23,928 nt of DNA from Burkholderiaceae bacterium (lineage in GTDB: Bacteria; Pseudomonadota; Gammaproteobacteria; Burkholderiales; Burkholderiaceae), in assembly GCA_017998575.1 (NCBI GenBank), contig JAGOCV010000013.1, positions 1 to 23,928 of the forward strand. Direction: 5' to 3'. The translations under genes were made by a program, and so were the position numbers. Positions 1-8,463 of the stretch are shown piece after piece. Positions within the stretch are counted from its first letter, which is position 1; each line of letters begins with the position of its first letter. A model generated the notes under the pieces. It had not been told where the DNA came from and did not search any database. It saw only the letters and a list, made by a program, of their open reading frames with translations.

Positions 1-2
1 AA

Positions 3-1091
3 GCCCCCACCCTGCAGGGCCGGCAACTGCGTTTCGCGCCCGGCCATCCGCAGCTCGCGCAGCTGGGCATCACGGCGGCCACGCCCGCGCGCTCCGTCAC
101 GGTGGAGCTGCCCTCGCGCCTGGTCTGGAACGAGTCCGTCACCCAGCGCATCTACCCGGCCTTCGCCGGCCGCGTGACGGCCATCGTCGCCGACGTGGGC
201 GACAGCGTCCGGCCCGGCAGCGTGCTGGCGCGCGTGGCGTCGCCCGATTTCGGCCAGGCCCAGGCCGACACCGCGCGCGCCCGCGCCGACGTCGAGCTGA
301 CCCAGCGCGCGCTGCAACGCGCACGCGAACTCTTCGAGGCCGGCATCGTCGCGCGCAAGGATCTGGAGCAGACCGAAGCCGAGGCCGTGCGCGCGCGCGC
401 CGAAGGCGACCGCGCCGCCGCGCGCACGCGCCTGTACGGCAGTGCGTCCGGCGTCGACCAGCAGATGGCGCTGGTCGCCAGCCTGGCCGGCGTGGTGGTG
501 GAGCGCAACATCAACCCGTCCCAGGAGCTGCGCCCCGACGGCGGCGGCGCGCCGCTGTTCGTGATCAGCGATCCGACCTCGCTGTGGGTGCAGATCGACG
601 CGCGCGAATCCGAGGCCGGCACGCTGCGCCCCGGCGCCACCTTCGAGCTCAGCGTGCCCTCGCTCGATGGCGAGCGCTTCGAAGGCCGCGTGGTGGCGGC
701 GTCCGATGCCATCGATCCCGCCTCGCGCACGATCCACGTGCGCGGCGTGGTGGCCAACCCCGCGCGCCGCCTGAAGGCCGAGATGCTGGCCACGGCGCGC
801 TTCGAGCGCATGCTGGGCGCGGGCGTGATGGTGCCGGCCAGCGCCGTGGTGCTGCGCGGCACCGGCCACGTCGTCTATGTGCAGTCCGCGCCCGGCACGT
901 TCGAGGCGCGTGAGGTGAAGCTGGGCTACACCGGCTCGAAAGACGTGCTGGTCACGCGCGGCCTCGAAGCCGGCGACGAAGTGGTCAGCGAGAACACACT
1001 GCTGCTGGCGCGCCAGTTCGGCAACGCCGAGCCCGGGAGCACCACGACGGCCGCCGCCTCCACCGACAAGGCCGGAGCCGGCAAGCCATGA
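3..1091 (+). CDS. czcB: RND efflux periplasmic adaptor, CzcB-like (5' end outside window)
   Basis: This is the membrane-fusion subunit of a heavy-metal RND efflux complex, joining the inner-membrane pump to an outer-membrane channel in the periplasm. The frame is open from base 3, so the start codon and any signal peptide lie left of the window; 362 residues are visible. In order one sees a lipoyl-like half (FAGRVTAIVADVGDSVRPG), an alpha-helical hairpin rich in Ala, Arg and Glu (QADTARARADVELTQRALQRA and on), the second lipoyl half (ASLAGVVVERNINPSQEL), a beta-barrel domain and a membrane-proximal domain (EVKLGYTGSKDVLVTRGLEAGDEVVSENTLLLARQF). This order is that of CzcB/CusB adaptors. The gene overlaps the pump gene by four bases (ATGA), which indicates translational coupling. 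Metal specificity cannot be read from this subunit. Confidence 0.92.
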   Translation, partial: APTLQGRQLRFAPGHPQLAQLGITAATPARSVTVELPSRLVWNESVTQRIYPAFAGRVTAIVADVGDSVRPGSVLARVASPDFGQAQADTARARADVELTQRALQRARELFEAGIVARKDLEQTEAEAVRARAEGDRAAARTRLYGSASGVDQQMALVASLAGVVVERNINPSQELRPDGGGAPLFVISDPTSLWVQIDARESEAGTLRPGATFELSVPSLDGERFEGRVVAASDAIDPASRTIHVRGVVANPARRLKAEMLATARFERMLGAGVMVPASAVVLRGTGHVVYVQSAPGTFEAREVKLGYTGSKDVLVTRGLEAGDEVVSENTLLLARQFGNAEPGSTTTAAASTDKAGAGKP

Positions 1092-4000
1092 AGCGCCTGA
1101 TCGAATACTCGCTGCGCCAGCCGCTGATCATCGTGCTGGCCACGGCGCTGTTCGCGCTGGCCGGCATGATCGCGTTCAAGAACCTGTCGGTCGAGGCCTT
1201 CCCCGACGTCACCGACACCCAGGTCACCATCATCTCGCTCTACCCCGGCCGCGCGGCCGAAGAGGTGGAAAAGCAGGTCACGCTGCCGATCGAGGTGGCG
1301 CTCTCGGGCCTGCCCAACGCCATCCGCGTGTTCTCGCACACGCAGTTCGGCCTGTCGTTCACCGTGGTCACCTACGACGACAACGCCGAGGTCAACCTGG
1401 TGCGCCAGCAGGTGGCCGAGCGGCTGCGCGGCGTCGACCTGCCGCCCGGCGTCGAGGCCGAGATGGCGCCCAGCGCCACGCCGGTGGGCGAAATCATGCG
1501 CTACCGCCTGAAGGGCGACGGCGTCTCCACCACCGAGCTGCGCAGCACGCAGGACTGGACGGTGGAGCGCGCGCTGCGCCAGGTGCCCGGCGTGGCCGAC
1601 GTGGTGGCCATGGGCGGCTACATCAAGCAGTACGAAGTGCAGCCCGACCTGGACAAGCTGCGGGCCTACAAGCTCACCTTCCAGAACCTGCTCGACGCGC
1701 TGGGGCGCGGCAACTCCAACGCCGGCGGCAGCTATCTGGCGCAGGGCTCGCAGCAGTACGCCATCCGCGGCATCGGCCTGCTGCAGTCGGCCGACGACAT
1801 CGGCCGCATCGTCGTCACCGCGCGCGGCGGCACGCCCATCCTGATCCGCGACGTGGCCACCGTGGCCATCGGCGCCGTGCCGCGCCTGGGCGTGGTGGGG
1901 CAGGACGACACCGACGACGTGGTCACCGGCATCGTGGTCATGCGCAAGGGCGAGAACCCCAGCGTGGTGCTCAAGAACGTGAAGGAGAAGATCGCCCAGC
2001 TCAACGAGCGCGTGCTGCCCAAGGGCGTGCAGATCGTGCCGTTCTACGACCGCACCTGGCTGATGGAGAAGACGCTCACCACGGTGTTCCGCAATCTGGT
2101 CGAGGGCGCGCTGCTGGTCTCGCTGGTGCTTTATCTGTTCCTGTCGAACCTGCGCGCGAGCCTGGCGGTGGTGGTGATCATTCCGCTGTCGCTGCTGGCC
2201 ACCTTCATGGGCCTGAAGATCATGGGCGTGCCGGCCAACCTGCTGTCGCTGGGCGCGATGGACTTCGGCATCATCGTCGACGGCGCGGTGATCATGATCG
2301 AGAACATCATGCACCGCCTCTCGGAGAAGCCCGAGGACATGACGCCCGAGGAACGCCGCCGCACCATCGTCGACGCGGCCGGCGAAGTGGGCCGGCCCAC
2401 GCTGTTCTCGATGCTCATCATCATCGCGGCGCACATCCCCATCTTCGCGCTGCAACGCCACGAAGGCCGCATCTTCCAGCCCATGGCCCTGTCGGTGACC
2501 ACCGCGCTGATCGGCTCGCTGATCTTCTCGCTCGCGCTGGTGCCGCTCTTGGCCTACTGGATGCTCCGGCGCAAGCTGCCGCACGGCGACAACCGCGTGG
2601 TGCGAGGCACCAAGCGTTTCTATGCGCCCGTGCTCGACTGGGCGCTGTCGCACCGCAAGCGCGTGTTCGTCATCGCACTGGCCGTGTTCGGCCTGTCGCT
2701 GGTGGCGGCGTCGCGGCTGGGCTCGGAGTTCCTGCCCGAGCTCGATGAAGGCACGATCTGGGTCAACCTGCGCCTGCCGGCCAGCGTCTCCAACGCCGAG
2801 GCCACGCGCATCCTGGGCAACGTGCGGCGCGCGCTGCACACCATCCCCGAGGTGCGCACCACGGTCTCCAAGGCCGGCCAGCCCGAAGACGGCACCGACC
2901 CCAAGACCATCAGCATGGCCGAGGTGTTCGTCGACGTGAAGCCGGCCGACCAATGGCGAGCCGGCCTCACGCACGCGCGCCTCATCGACGAGATGGACCG
3001 CGTGGTCTCCGCCATCCCGGGCATGGAGCCTTCGTTCTCGCAGCCCATCCGCGACAACGTGCTCGAATCGATCTCGCAGATCGACGGCCAGATCGTCATC
3101 AAGGTGCAGGGCGACGACCTGACCGAGCTGCGCCGCGTGACCCAGGCCATCGAGAGCGAGGTGAAGAACGTGCCCGGCGTGTTCCGCGCCGAGATCGACC
3201 GCCTGGGCGAGCTGCCGCAACTGCTGATCGACATCGACCGCGAACGCGCCGCGCGCTACGGACTCAACGTGGGCGACATCCAGGACGTGATCGAGGCCGC
3301 ACTGGCGGGCAAGGCCGCCACCAGCATCTGGGAGGGCGAGCGCCGCTACTCGGTGGCCGTGCGCCTGCCCGGCGGCAAACGCACCATCGAGGCGCTGGCG
3401 GCCACCCCCATCGCCACGCCCGAGGGCACCTACACCACGCTGGGCGCGGTGGCTCAGATCCGCGAGACCAGCGGCGCCATGAACATCGCGCGAGAAGGCG
3501 GGCGCCGCATGATGGCCATCGGCATCTTCATCAAGGACCGCGACATGGGCTCGGTGGTGGCCGACATGAAGAAGCAGGTGGCCGCCAAGGTCAACCTGCC
3601 GGCCGGCTACACGCTGGGCTGGTCGGGCGAGTTCGAGAACCAGGAGCGCGCGATGAAGCGGCTGTCGGTGGTGGTGCCGATCTCGCTGCTGCTGATCTTC
3701 GTGCTGCTGTTCGATGCCTTCAAGTCGTTCAAGACGGCCACGCTGATCCTGGTCAACGTGCCGCTGGCGCTGGTGGGCGGCTTCGTGGCGCTGTGGATCT
3801 TCTCGATCCCGCTGTCGGTGTCGGCGGCCATCGGCTTCATCGCACTGTCGGGGCAGGCCGTGCTCAACGGCGTGGTGATGCTGTCGGTGTTCCAGCAGCT
3901 GCAGGCGCGCGGCCTGTCGGTCATCGAGTCGGTGCGCGAGGGCGCCATGCAGCGCCTGCGCACCGTGCTCATGACCGCCCTGCTGGCCATGCTGGGCCTG

Positions 4001-4207
4001 CTGCCCATGGCACTGTCGCGCGAGATCGGCGCCGAGACGCAGCGCCCGCTGGCCATCGTCGTGATTGGCGGCCTGGTGACGGCCACGCTGCTCACGCTGG
4101 TGGTGCTGCCGGCCCTGTATGTGGCGTGGTTCTCGCCGAAGCGTCAGCCGCAGCAGGAGCCTCGGCCCGCGGGCGCCAGCGACGCAGCAGCAGCGCATTC
4201 GCCATGA
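1088..4207 (+). CDS. czcA: Heavy-metal efflux RND pump, CzcA family (HME-RND)
   Basis: Inner-membrane proton-driven efflux pump of 1039 residues, the usual size for the HME-RND family. The N terminus ([26 protein letters not shown]) is the typical first membrane helix, followed by a large periplasmic loop, a central helix bundle, a second loop and a C-terminal bundle (about 12 helices). The fourth helix carries [15 protein letters not shown] with D392, D398 and E405. The spacing matches the proton-relay residues D402, D408 and E415 that I recall for CzcA. Cu/Ag pumps of the CusA type carry an AxGAMVDAAIVMIEN-like sequence here instead, so divalent cations (Zn, Co, Cd, Ni) are more likely than Cu(I), although copA lies next door; this is an inference. 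The last 30 residues are a low-complexity tail, and its 3' end overlaps the convergent copA. Confidence 0.95.
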   Translation: MKRLIEYSLRQPLIIVLATALFALAGMIAFKNLSVEAFPDVTDTQVTIISLYPGRAAEEVEKQVTLPIEVALSGLPNAIRVFSHTQFGLSFTVVTYDDNAEVNLVRQQVAERLRGVDLPPGVEAEMAPSATPVGEIMRYRLKGDGVSTTELRSTQDWTVERALRQVPGVADVVAMGGYIKQYEVQPDLDKLRAYKLTFQNLLDALGRGNSNAGGSYLAQGSQQYAIRGIGLLQSADDIGRIVVTARGGTPILIRDVATVAIGAVPRLGVVGQDDTDDVVTGIVVMRKGENPSVVLKNVKEKIAQLNERVLPKGVQIVPFYDRTWLMEKTLTTVFRNLVEGALLVSLVLYLFLSNLRASLAVVVIIPLSLLATFMGLKIMGVPANLLSLGAMDFGIIVDGAVIMIENIMHRLSEKPEDMTPEERRRTIVDAAGEVGRPTLFSMLIIIAAHIPIFALQRHEGRIFQPMALSVTTALIGSLIFSLALVPLLAYWMLRRKLPHGDNRVVRGTKRFYAPVLDWALSHRKRVFVIALAVFGLSLVAASRLGSEFLPELDEGTIWVNLRLPASVSNAEATRILGNVRRALHTIPEVRTTVSKAGQPEDGTDPKTISMAEVFVDVKPADQWRAGLTHARLIDEMDRVVSAIPGMEPSFSQPIRDNVLESISQIDGQIVIKVQGDDLTELRRVTQAIESEVKNVPGVFRAEIDRLGELPQLLIDIDRERAARYGLNVGDIQDVIEAALAGKAATSIWEGERRYSVAVRLPGGKRTIEALAATPIATPEGTYTTLGAVAQIRETSGAMNIAREGGRRMMAIGIFIKDRDMGSVVADMKKQVAAKVNLPAGYTLGWSGEFENQERAMKRLSVVVPISLLLIFVLLFDAFKSFKTATLILVNVPLALVGGFVALWIFSIPLSVSAAIGFIALSGQAVLNGVVMLSVFQQLQARGLSVIESVREGAMQRLRTVLMTALLAMLGLLPMALSREIGAETQRPLAIVVIGGLVTATLLTLVVLPALYVAWFSPKRQPQQEPRPAGASDAAAAHSP

Positions 4208-6482
4208 CGCTCACCGACGACAGCGCCATGGCCGCGCCCGCCACCACCGGGCTGAGGTAACCCAGCGCGGCCAGCGGAATGCCGGCCACGTTGTACGCGA
4301 AGGCCCAGAACAGGTTCTGGCGGATCTTGATCACCGTGCGGTGCGAGATGTCGAGCGCCGCGCCCACCAGCGCGGGGTCGCCGCGCATCAGCGTGACACC
4401 GGCGGCCTGCATGGCCACGTCGGTGCCGTTGCCCATGGCCATGCCGACGTCGGCGGCGGCCAGTGCGGGGGCGTCATTGACGCCATCCCCGACGAACGCA
4501 ACGCCCCCACGCTCGCCCACTGCGTGTGGCTCGCTGCCCCCCGAGGGGGCGCTCACGCCAGGGGCCGGCGAAGCCGGCCCGTCCGGCCTGCGGCCGGAGC
4601 GTTCGGTGGGCGCCTGCCGGAGCGCTTGCACCCACTGCGCCTTGTCGCCCGGCAACACCTCGGCGCGCACCTCGCCGTCTTCGGGCTTCAGGCCCAGGCG
4701 CCGCGCCATGGCTTCGGCGGCGCCGCGGTTGTCGCCCGAGATCATCACGAGGCGCAGGCCGCGCGCGCGCAGCCCCTGCAGCGCCTCGGCAGCGCCGGGC
4801 TTGGGTTCGTCGGCGAAGGCCAGCAGCGCGGCCACGGCCGTGTCGCCTTCGGCAGCGAAGGCCGACACCGTGGCGCCCTCGGCCTGCAGCCGCGCGGCCT
4901 CGGCCGCCAGCGGGCCGGCGGCAGTGCCCAGCTCGTCCATCCAGCGCAGGCTGCCCACGCGCCACACCCGTTCGTCAACGCGGCCTTCGGTGCCACGGCC
5001 GGGCACGGCCCGCACGTCGGCCGCCGAGCCGGGCGCCACGCCACGCTCGCGCGCCGCTTGCACCACGGCACGCGCCAGCGGATGTTCGCTGCCCGACTGC
5101 AGCCCGGCCACGGCCGCGAGCAGCGCCGCCTCATCGGCACCCGGCGCGGCCACGAAGGCCACCAGGCGCGGCCGGCCCACGGTGAGCGTGCCGGTCTTGT
5201 CGAACGCCACGGTGCGCACGCGGTGCGCGTTCTCCAGCACCTCGGCGTCCTTGATCAGGATGCCGTGGCGCGCGGCCACCCCCGTGCCGGCCATGATGGC
5301 CGCCGGCGTGGCCAGGCCCAGCGCGCAGGGGCAGGCAATCACCAGCACGGCCACGGCGTGGATCAGCGCCGTCTCGGCACCCACGCCCGCCCACAGCCAG
5401 CCGAGCAGCGTGAGCAACGCGATCGCCAGCACCACCGGCACGAACACCGCCGACACCTGGTCGACCAGCCGCTGGATCGGCGCCTTGGCCGTCTGTGCGT
5501 CTTCCACCAGCCGGATGATGCGGGCCAGCACGCTCTCGGCGCCCACGGCACTCACCTCGACGACCACACGGCCCTCGCCGTTGACCGAGCCGCCGGTCAC
5601 CTTCGCGCCCACGGCCTTGGCCACCGGCAGCGGCTCGCCCGTGAGCATGGATTCGTCCACCTGCGTGTGGCCTTCGATCACCTGACCGTCGGCCGGGATG
5701 CGCTCGCCCGGCCGCACGGCCAGCCGATCGCCGGCGCGCAGCTCGTCCACGGGCACGTCGGCTTCACCCACGCCGTCGGCCGCCGCGCCCACCAGGTGCG
5801 CCACCTCGGGCCGCAGCGCATGCAGCGCGCGGATGGCCTGCGTGGTCTGGCGCTTGGCGCGCGCCTCCAGCCACTTGCCCAGCAGCACCAGCGTGATCAC
5901 CACGGCCGAGGCCTCGAAATACAGGTGCGGCATGGTGCCGGGCGCGGCCGTGAGCCACAGCCACACCGACAGCCCCCAGCCCGCGCTGGTGCCGATGGCC
6001 ACCAGCAGATCCATGTTGCCGGTGAACGCCTTCAACGCATGCCAGCCCGCGCGGTAGAAGCGCGCGCCCAGCACGAACTGCACCGGCGTGGCCAACACGA
6101 ACTGCATCCAGGCCGGCAGCATCCAGTGCGCACCAAAGAAGTCGCCCAGCATCGGCACCACCAGCGGCAGCGACAACAGCGCACCGATGGCCACCGGCGC
6201 GAAGCCGGTCCAGGGCGAGGCGGCGGCCGCGTCGGCCGCATCGGCTTCCTGCGCGGAGCGGGGTTCGTAGCCCGCGTCGCGCACGGCCCGGCGCAGGCGC
6301 GCGGCGTCGGTGCCCTCGCCGGCCCGGTACGTCACGTGGGCTGATTCGGTGGCCAGGTTCACGCTGGCCTGCTCCACGCCCGGCACCTTCTTCAGGGCGC
6401 GTTCGACACGGCCCACGCACGAGGCGCAGGTCATGCCGCCGACGGAGAAGTCCAGGGAGGAAAGGTCGGAAGGTGCATTCAT
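4092..6482 (-). CDS. copA: Copper-exporting P1B-type ATPase CopA
   Basis: Pumps Cu(I) out of the cytoplasm at the expense of ATP; inner-membrane protein of 796 residues from the start chosen. Visible in order: one N-terminal heavy-metal domain with GMTCASC (C19, C22), paired membrane helices, the actuator motif MLTGEP, the transmembrane metal site CPC (384-386), the phosphorylation motif DKTGT (D428), SEHP in the nucleotide domain, and GDGVND (665-670) in the hinge. The distance from DKTGT to GDGVND is about 238 residues against roughly 195 in relatives I recall. The excess is a Pro/Gly/Ser-rich stretch at 624-660 encoded by a dispersed repeat. An ATG at 6506 in the same frame lies inside the promoter spacer, so the ATG at 6482 is preferred. 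The 3' end overlaps the convergent pump gene by 116 bases. Confidence 0.96.
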   Translation of the reverse strand: MNAPSDLSSLDFSVGGMTCASCVGRVERALKKVPGVEQASVNLATESAHVTYRAGEGTDAARLRRAVRDAGYEPRSAQEADAADAAAASPWTGFAPVAIGALLSLPLVVPMLGDFFGAHWMLPAWMQFVLATPVQFVLGARFYRAGWHALKAFTGNMDLLVAIGTSAGWGLSVWLWLTAAPGTMPHLYFEASAVVITLVLLGKWLEARAKRQTTQAIRALHALRPEVAHLVGAAADGVGEADVPVDELRAGDRLAVRPGERIPADGQVIEGHTQVDESMLTGEPLPVAKAVGAKVTGGSVNGEGRVVVEVSAVGAESVLARIIRLVEDAQTAKAPIQRLVDQVSAVFVPVVLAIALLTLLGWLWAGVGAETALIHAVAVLVIACPCALGLATPAAIMAGTGVAARHGILIKDAEVLENAHRVRTVAFDKTGTLTVGRPRLVAFVAAPGADEAALLAAVAGLQSGSEHPLARAVVQAARERGVAPGSAADVRAVPGRGTEGRVDERVWRVGSLRWMDELGTAAGPLAAEAARLQAEGATVSAFAAEGDTAVAALLAFADEPKPGAAEALQGLRARGLRLVMISGDNRGAAEAMARRLGLKPEDGEVRAEVLPGDKAQWVQALRQAPTERSGRRPDGPASPAPGVSAPSGGSEPHAVGERGGVAFVGDGVNDAPALAAADVGMAMGNGTDVAMQAAGVTLMRGDPALVGAALDISHRTVIKIRQNLFWAFAYNVAGIPLAALGYLSPVVAGAAMALSSVSVMANALLLRRWRPRAEAPAAADASARTTPHTGPAAPPA
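4504..4606 (+). repeat. Dispersed GC-rich repeat, copy A (inside copA)
   Basis: About 103 bases that match the element at 18678-18781 in inverted orientation. Both begin with CCCCCACGC, contain CTGCGTGTGG followed after one differing base by TCGCTGCCCCCCG, and end with GCGTTCGG, with a GGCCGG-rich inverted repeat between. The whole copy is translated in the copA frame with no stop or frameshift. Confidence 0.8.
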
Positions 6483-6489
6483 GACACGA

Positions 6490-6520
6490 AGCGTAAAGCC
6501 TCCCATGGGGGCAAGGTCAA
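6490..6520 (-). promoter_or_regulatory. CueR-type promoter/operator of copA
   Basis: Read on the minus strand: TTGACC (6520-6515), a 19-bp spacer, and TACGCT (6495-6490). The over-long 19-bp spacer is the hallmark of MerR-family promoters. The spacer contains an imperfect dyad, ACCTTGCC...GGGAGGCT, centred near 6507. The -10 is followed by seven bases and then the copA ATG at 6482, which puts the expected transcription start on or one base before the start codon. The dyad is weaker than that of the copZ side. Confidence 0.7.
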
Positions 6521-6524
6521 GGGC

Positions 6525-6555
6525 TTGACCTTGCCACGGTGGAAAGGTTGAGAAT
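6525..6555 (+). promoter_or_regulatory. CueR-type promoter/operator of copZ-cueR
   Basis: TTGACC (6525-6530), a 19-bp spacer and GAGAAT (6550-6555). The spacer region holds a near-perfect dyad, ACCTTGCCAC over GTGGAAAGGT, centred at 6538. Sequence and geometry match the CueR site of the E. coli copA promoter as I remember it. The centre lies 31 bp, about three helical turns, from the copA-side dyad. The two inner halves form a 26-bp inverted repeat (6510-6535) with 12-bp perfect arms. Confidence 0.85.
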
Positions 6556-6589
6556 CCAGCACATCACCACTCACTCAAGGAGATTCACG

Positions 6590-6793
6590 ATGACCACCCA
6601 GACCTTCGACGTGCAGGGCATGACCTGTGGCCACTGCGAACGCGCCGTCACCCGGGCCGTGAAATCGGTCGATCCGCAGGCCGAGGTGAAGATCGACCGC
6701 GCCAGCGGCCGCGTCGACGTCACCACCGCCCAGCCGCGCGACGCACTGGCCAAGGCCATCACCGAAGAGGGCTACACGGTCGCGACCGCATGA
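6590..6793 (+). CDS. copZ: Cytosolic copper chaperone CopZ-like (HMA domain)
   Basis: Small soluble metallochaperone of 67 residues that would carry Cu(I) to CopA or to CueR. It consists of one heavy-metal-associated domain with GMTCGHC near the N terminus (C13, C16 bind Cu(I)) and the expected beta-alpha-beta-beta-alpha-beta length. The start at 6590 is chosen because AAGGAGA lies about seven bases upstream; in-frame codons further upstream fall inside the CueR promoter. The stop overlaps the next gene by four bases (ATGA), so chaperone and regulator are probably coupled in translation and jointly induced by copper. Confidence 0.93.
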   Translation: MTTQTFDVQGMTCGHCERAVTRAVKSVDPQAEVKIDRASGRVDVTTAQPRDALAKAITEEGYTVATA

Positions 6794-7257
6794 ACGCCCC
6801 GGCTCGGCCGGGGCCGCACGCGAGCCCCCCCTCGGGGGGCGTGAGGGCCCCATTCAATATCGGCGAGGCCGCAAGGCAATCGGGCGTCTCCGCCAAGATG
6901 CTGCGTCACTACGAAACGCTCGGCCTGCTGGGCGACGTGGCGCGCACCGAAAGCGGCTACCGCCAGTACTCGGCCGCCGACGTGCACACGCTGCAGTTCA
7001 TCCGCCGCTCACGCGACCTGGGCTTCTCGATGGCCGAGATCGCCGAGCTGGTGAGCCTGTGGCAGAGCCGCCGGCGCAGCAGCGCCAGCGTCAAGCGCAT
7101 CGCCGAGAAGCACCTGGCCGACCTGGACGCGCGCATCGAATCCATGCAGGCCATGCGCCGCACGCTGGGGCACCTGATCCACTGCTGCCACGGCGACGAC
7201 CGGCCGGAGTGCCCGATCCTCGACGACCTGGCGGCAAGTCACCAGGCAAATGAATGA
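6790..7257 (+). CDS. cueR: Copper-responsive MerR-family regulator CueR
   Basis: MerR-type transcription activator of 155 residues expected to act on the two operators at 6490-6555. The winged-helix region begins at FNIGEAARQSGVSAKMLRHY (residue 22 on), followed by a dimerisation helix and the metal loop CCHGDDRPECPIL. C133 and C141 are eight residues apart, as for C112/C120 of E. coli CueR, and the loop ends like that of monovalent-metal (Cu/Ag/Au) sensors. The first 21 residues (Pro/Gly/Ser-rich, including PPSGG) precede the point where CueR proteins normally start and are encoded by a copy of the dispersed repeat. An in-frame GTG at 6841 would give a near-normal N terminus, but its only purine-rich upstream sequence sits too close to be a good ribosome site. 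The ATG overlapping copZ is therefore kept, with some doubt. Confidence 0.92.
   Translation: MNAPARPGPHASPPSGGVRAPFNIGEAARQSGVSAKMLRHYETLGLLGDVARTESGYRQYSAADVHTLQFIRRSRDLGFSMAEIAELVSLWQSRRRSSASVKRIAEKHLADLDARIESMQAMRRTLGHLIHCCHGDDRPECPILDDLAASHQANE
6797..6850 (-). repeat. Dispersed GC-rich repeat, partial copy B (start of cueR)
   Basis: Roughly 54 bases resembling the second half of copy A when read on the minus strand: CGCCCCCCGAGGGGG, then a CTCGCG segment, then GGCC...GGCCGAGCCGG. It is translated in cueR in the same reading frame as copy A is in copA (SPPSGG against SAPSGG). The match is shorter and looser than between copies A and C. Confidence 0.55.
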
Positions 7258-7272
7258 GTAGAGGCTGCCGAA

Positions 7273-7689
7273 CTAGATTCGGATCTGGGTGAACTTTTGC
7301 CCGGTTCGCCACGGAACCTCAACAGCACCCGCATTCACTGTGTTTGCCTGCTGAACAATTCTCGGCCACCAGTGCATGAGTTGCGCCGTGCGCGGCCAGA
7401 ACGGGTGGCTGTGCCAAGTCTTGTTCAAAACAAAAACACTCAAGCCCGTCTTGCGAATGAGCTCACGCTCAGCGTTACCCTTCTTTCTGAAGAAGTCTGC
7501 CGAAAGGACCGCCCATCCCCCCTCACTGCCCAGCGCAGCAAGCCATTCCATGTCCTGCGTATTCGCTCGAAACTTCTGCCTCAGGGCTACGACCTCTGAG
7601 CAGTCGGAATCGGCAAATTGGCGGCAACTGAACTCGTTCAGGCCTTTCGCCCAAACGGGAGGGAGGCAGTTGTCCAGCAAGAACCTCAA
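7273..7689 (-). CDS. PIN-like ribonuclease toxin, VapC45-like
   Basis: Predicted toxin half of a type II toxin-antitoxin pair; a 138-residue PIN-like protein expected to cut RNA with bound metal. The N terminus MRFLLDNCLPP carries the first acidic ligand (D6), and D46, E48 and D65 (in VLSADFF) are candidates for the others. The layout DxEWLxxLxxEGGWxVLSxD...ERxxxRKTGLxVFVL is what I recall of the VapC45 (Rv2019) group, including the length of 138. The TTG start overlaps the stop of the upstream antitoxin gene by four bases (TTGA), so it is made by coupled translation. Local GC (53% in bases 7321-7380, counted by hand) is far below the neighbours, which suggests transfer. RNase activity is inferred from the family. 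Confidence 0.75.
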   Translation of the reverse strand: MRFLLDNCLPPVWAKGLNEFSCRQFADSDCSEVVALRQKFRANTQDMEWLAALGSEGGWAVLSADFFRKKGNAERELIRKTGLSVFVLNKTWHSHPFWPRTAQLMHWWPRIVQQANTVNAGAVEVPWRTGQKFTQIRI

Positions 7690-8408
7690 GCAGCTAACCG
7701 AAGTTTGCTTTCGAACGAGACCGCAGCCTCAACGGCCTTGACCTGGAGGTCAAAGATTCGGGCGACCACGCCGATGGCCGCCTTGTCGCCGCCCTCGGCG
7801 CAGTAGTTGGAGAAAATGGCTTCGGTCGGCACGCCACCATCCGCGACGATGGGTGTCCCGAACTGTTGGGAGGGATCCAGAACAATGTTCTTGCGTCGGC
7901 CGGCTTCGGGATACCAACGCCTCGCATAGCCATCTTCGTACTCGATCCCTCTGTAAAGCGATGGTTTGATGATGTCGCCGAATACAAGTTGTCGTTGACG
8001 CAGATCGACCATTTCGCGATCTTCGCCTTCGGAAAGAACCTGCAGAAAAATGGTTCGACCGTCCGTTGCAAAGCGATGCGCAGTCATGGGATAGGGCGTG
8101 TCGTACATCGCCTTCGCCGCTTCAAGACAACGGCGAACCACCAACAACGGCACGCCATGGTTCACAAATTCGCGAACCACGCGAAGCTCAAGAAGATCCC
8201 GGAACCCCAGTACCTTCTCCGAAAACTCACCTAGCTCGTACTCGGGCTGCCAGAGAGAGTCCGAGAAGTGGTGTTGCCGTTCCCCGTCGACCAGTTTCGA
8301 ATAGGTATATCCAAAGATCCATCGACTGATCGTCTGTGCCGGCGCATGAATAAGCCGAGCCGCTTGGCTCAGCGTATAGATTCCTGCTCCGCTGTACATT
8401 GAGTTCAT
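7686..8408 (-). CDS. VapB45-like antitoxin with DUF433 domain
   Basis: Predicted antitoxin partner of the downstream PIN-like protein. Residues near the N terminus (GIYTLSQAARLIHAPAQTIS and on) look like a MerR/excisionase-type helix-turn-helix. The C-terminal third (IVLDPSQQFGTPIVADGGVP...IFSNYCAEGGDKAAIGVVARIFDL) is a DUF433 domain as found in VapB45-type antitoxins. The ATG at 8408 gives 240 residues, close to the length I recall for M. tuberculosis Rv2018. A TTG at 8444 extends the frame, but it coincides with a possible -10 box (TAAAAT, 8449-8444); an ATG at 8399 is also possible. No convincing ribosome site precedes any of these. The gene lies downstream of the AraC gene on the same strand and may also receive its transcript. 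Confidence 0.72.
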   Translation of the reverse strand: MNSMYSGAGIYTLSQAARLIHAPAQTISRWIFGYTYSKLVDGERQHHFSDSLWQPEYELGEFSEKVLGFRDLLELRVVREFVNHGVPLLVVRRCLEAAKAMYDTPYPMTAHRFATDGRTIFLQVLSEGEDREMVDLRQRQLVFGDIIKPSLYRGIEYEDGYARRWYPEAGRRKNIVLDPSQQFGTPIVADGGVPTEAIFSNYCAEGGDKAAIGVVARIFDLQVKAVEAAVSFESKLRLAA

Positions 8409-8463
8409 CCGATAGTGCTGGGCGCCGTTCGCGGCGAGTTCCAATTTTATCCGGGCACCGGTA

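Noticed and set aside
926..4198. A stop-free frame of about 1090 codons on the minus strand opposite czcB and czcA
   Set aside because: Its product is dominated by His, Gln, Arg, Asp and Ala without domains. It is the usual antisense shadow of a GC-rich gene, and the plus-strand proteins are clearly real.
4119..6344. Long plus-strand frames opposite copA
   Set aside because: Low-complexity translations with no recognisable motif, while the minus strand carries every P-type ATPase motif.
6483..6506. ATG at 6506 as start of copA
   Set aside because: It lies in the spacer between the -35 and -10 boxes of the CueR-type promoter, so the transcript would begin after it.
8409..8444. TTG at 8444 as start of the antitoxin
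   Set aside because: It coincides with a possible -10 box, has no ribosome site and makes the protein longer than relatives I recall. Not excluded if the gene is read from the AraC transcript.
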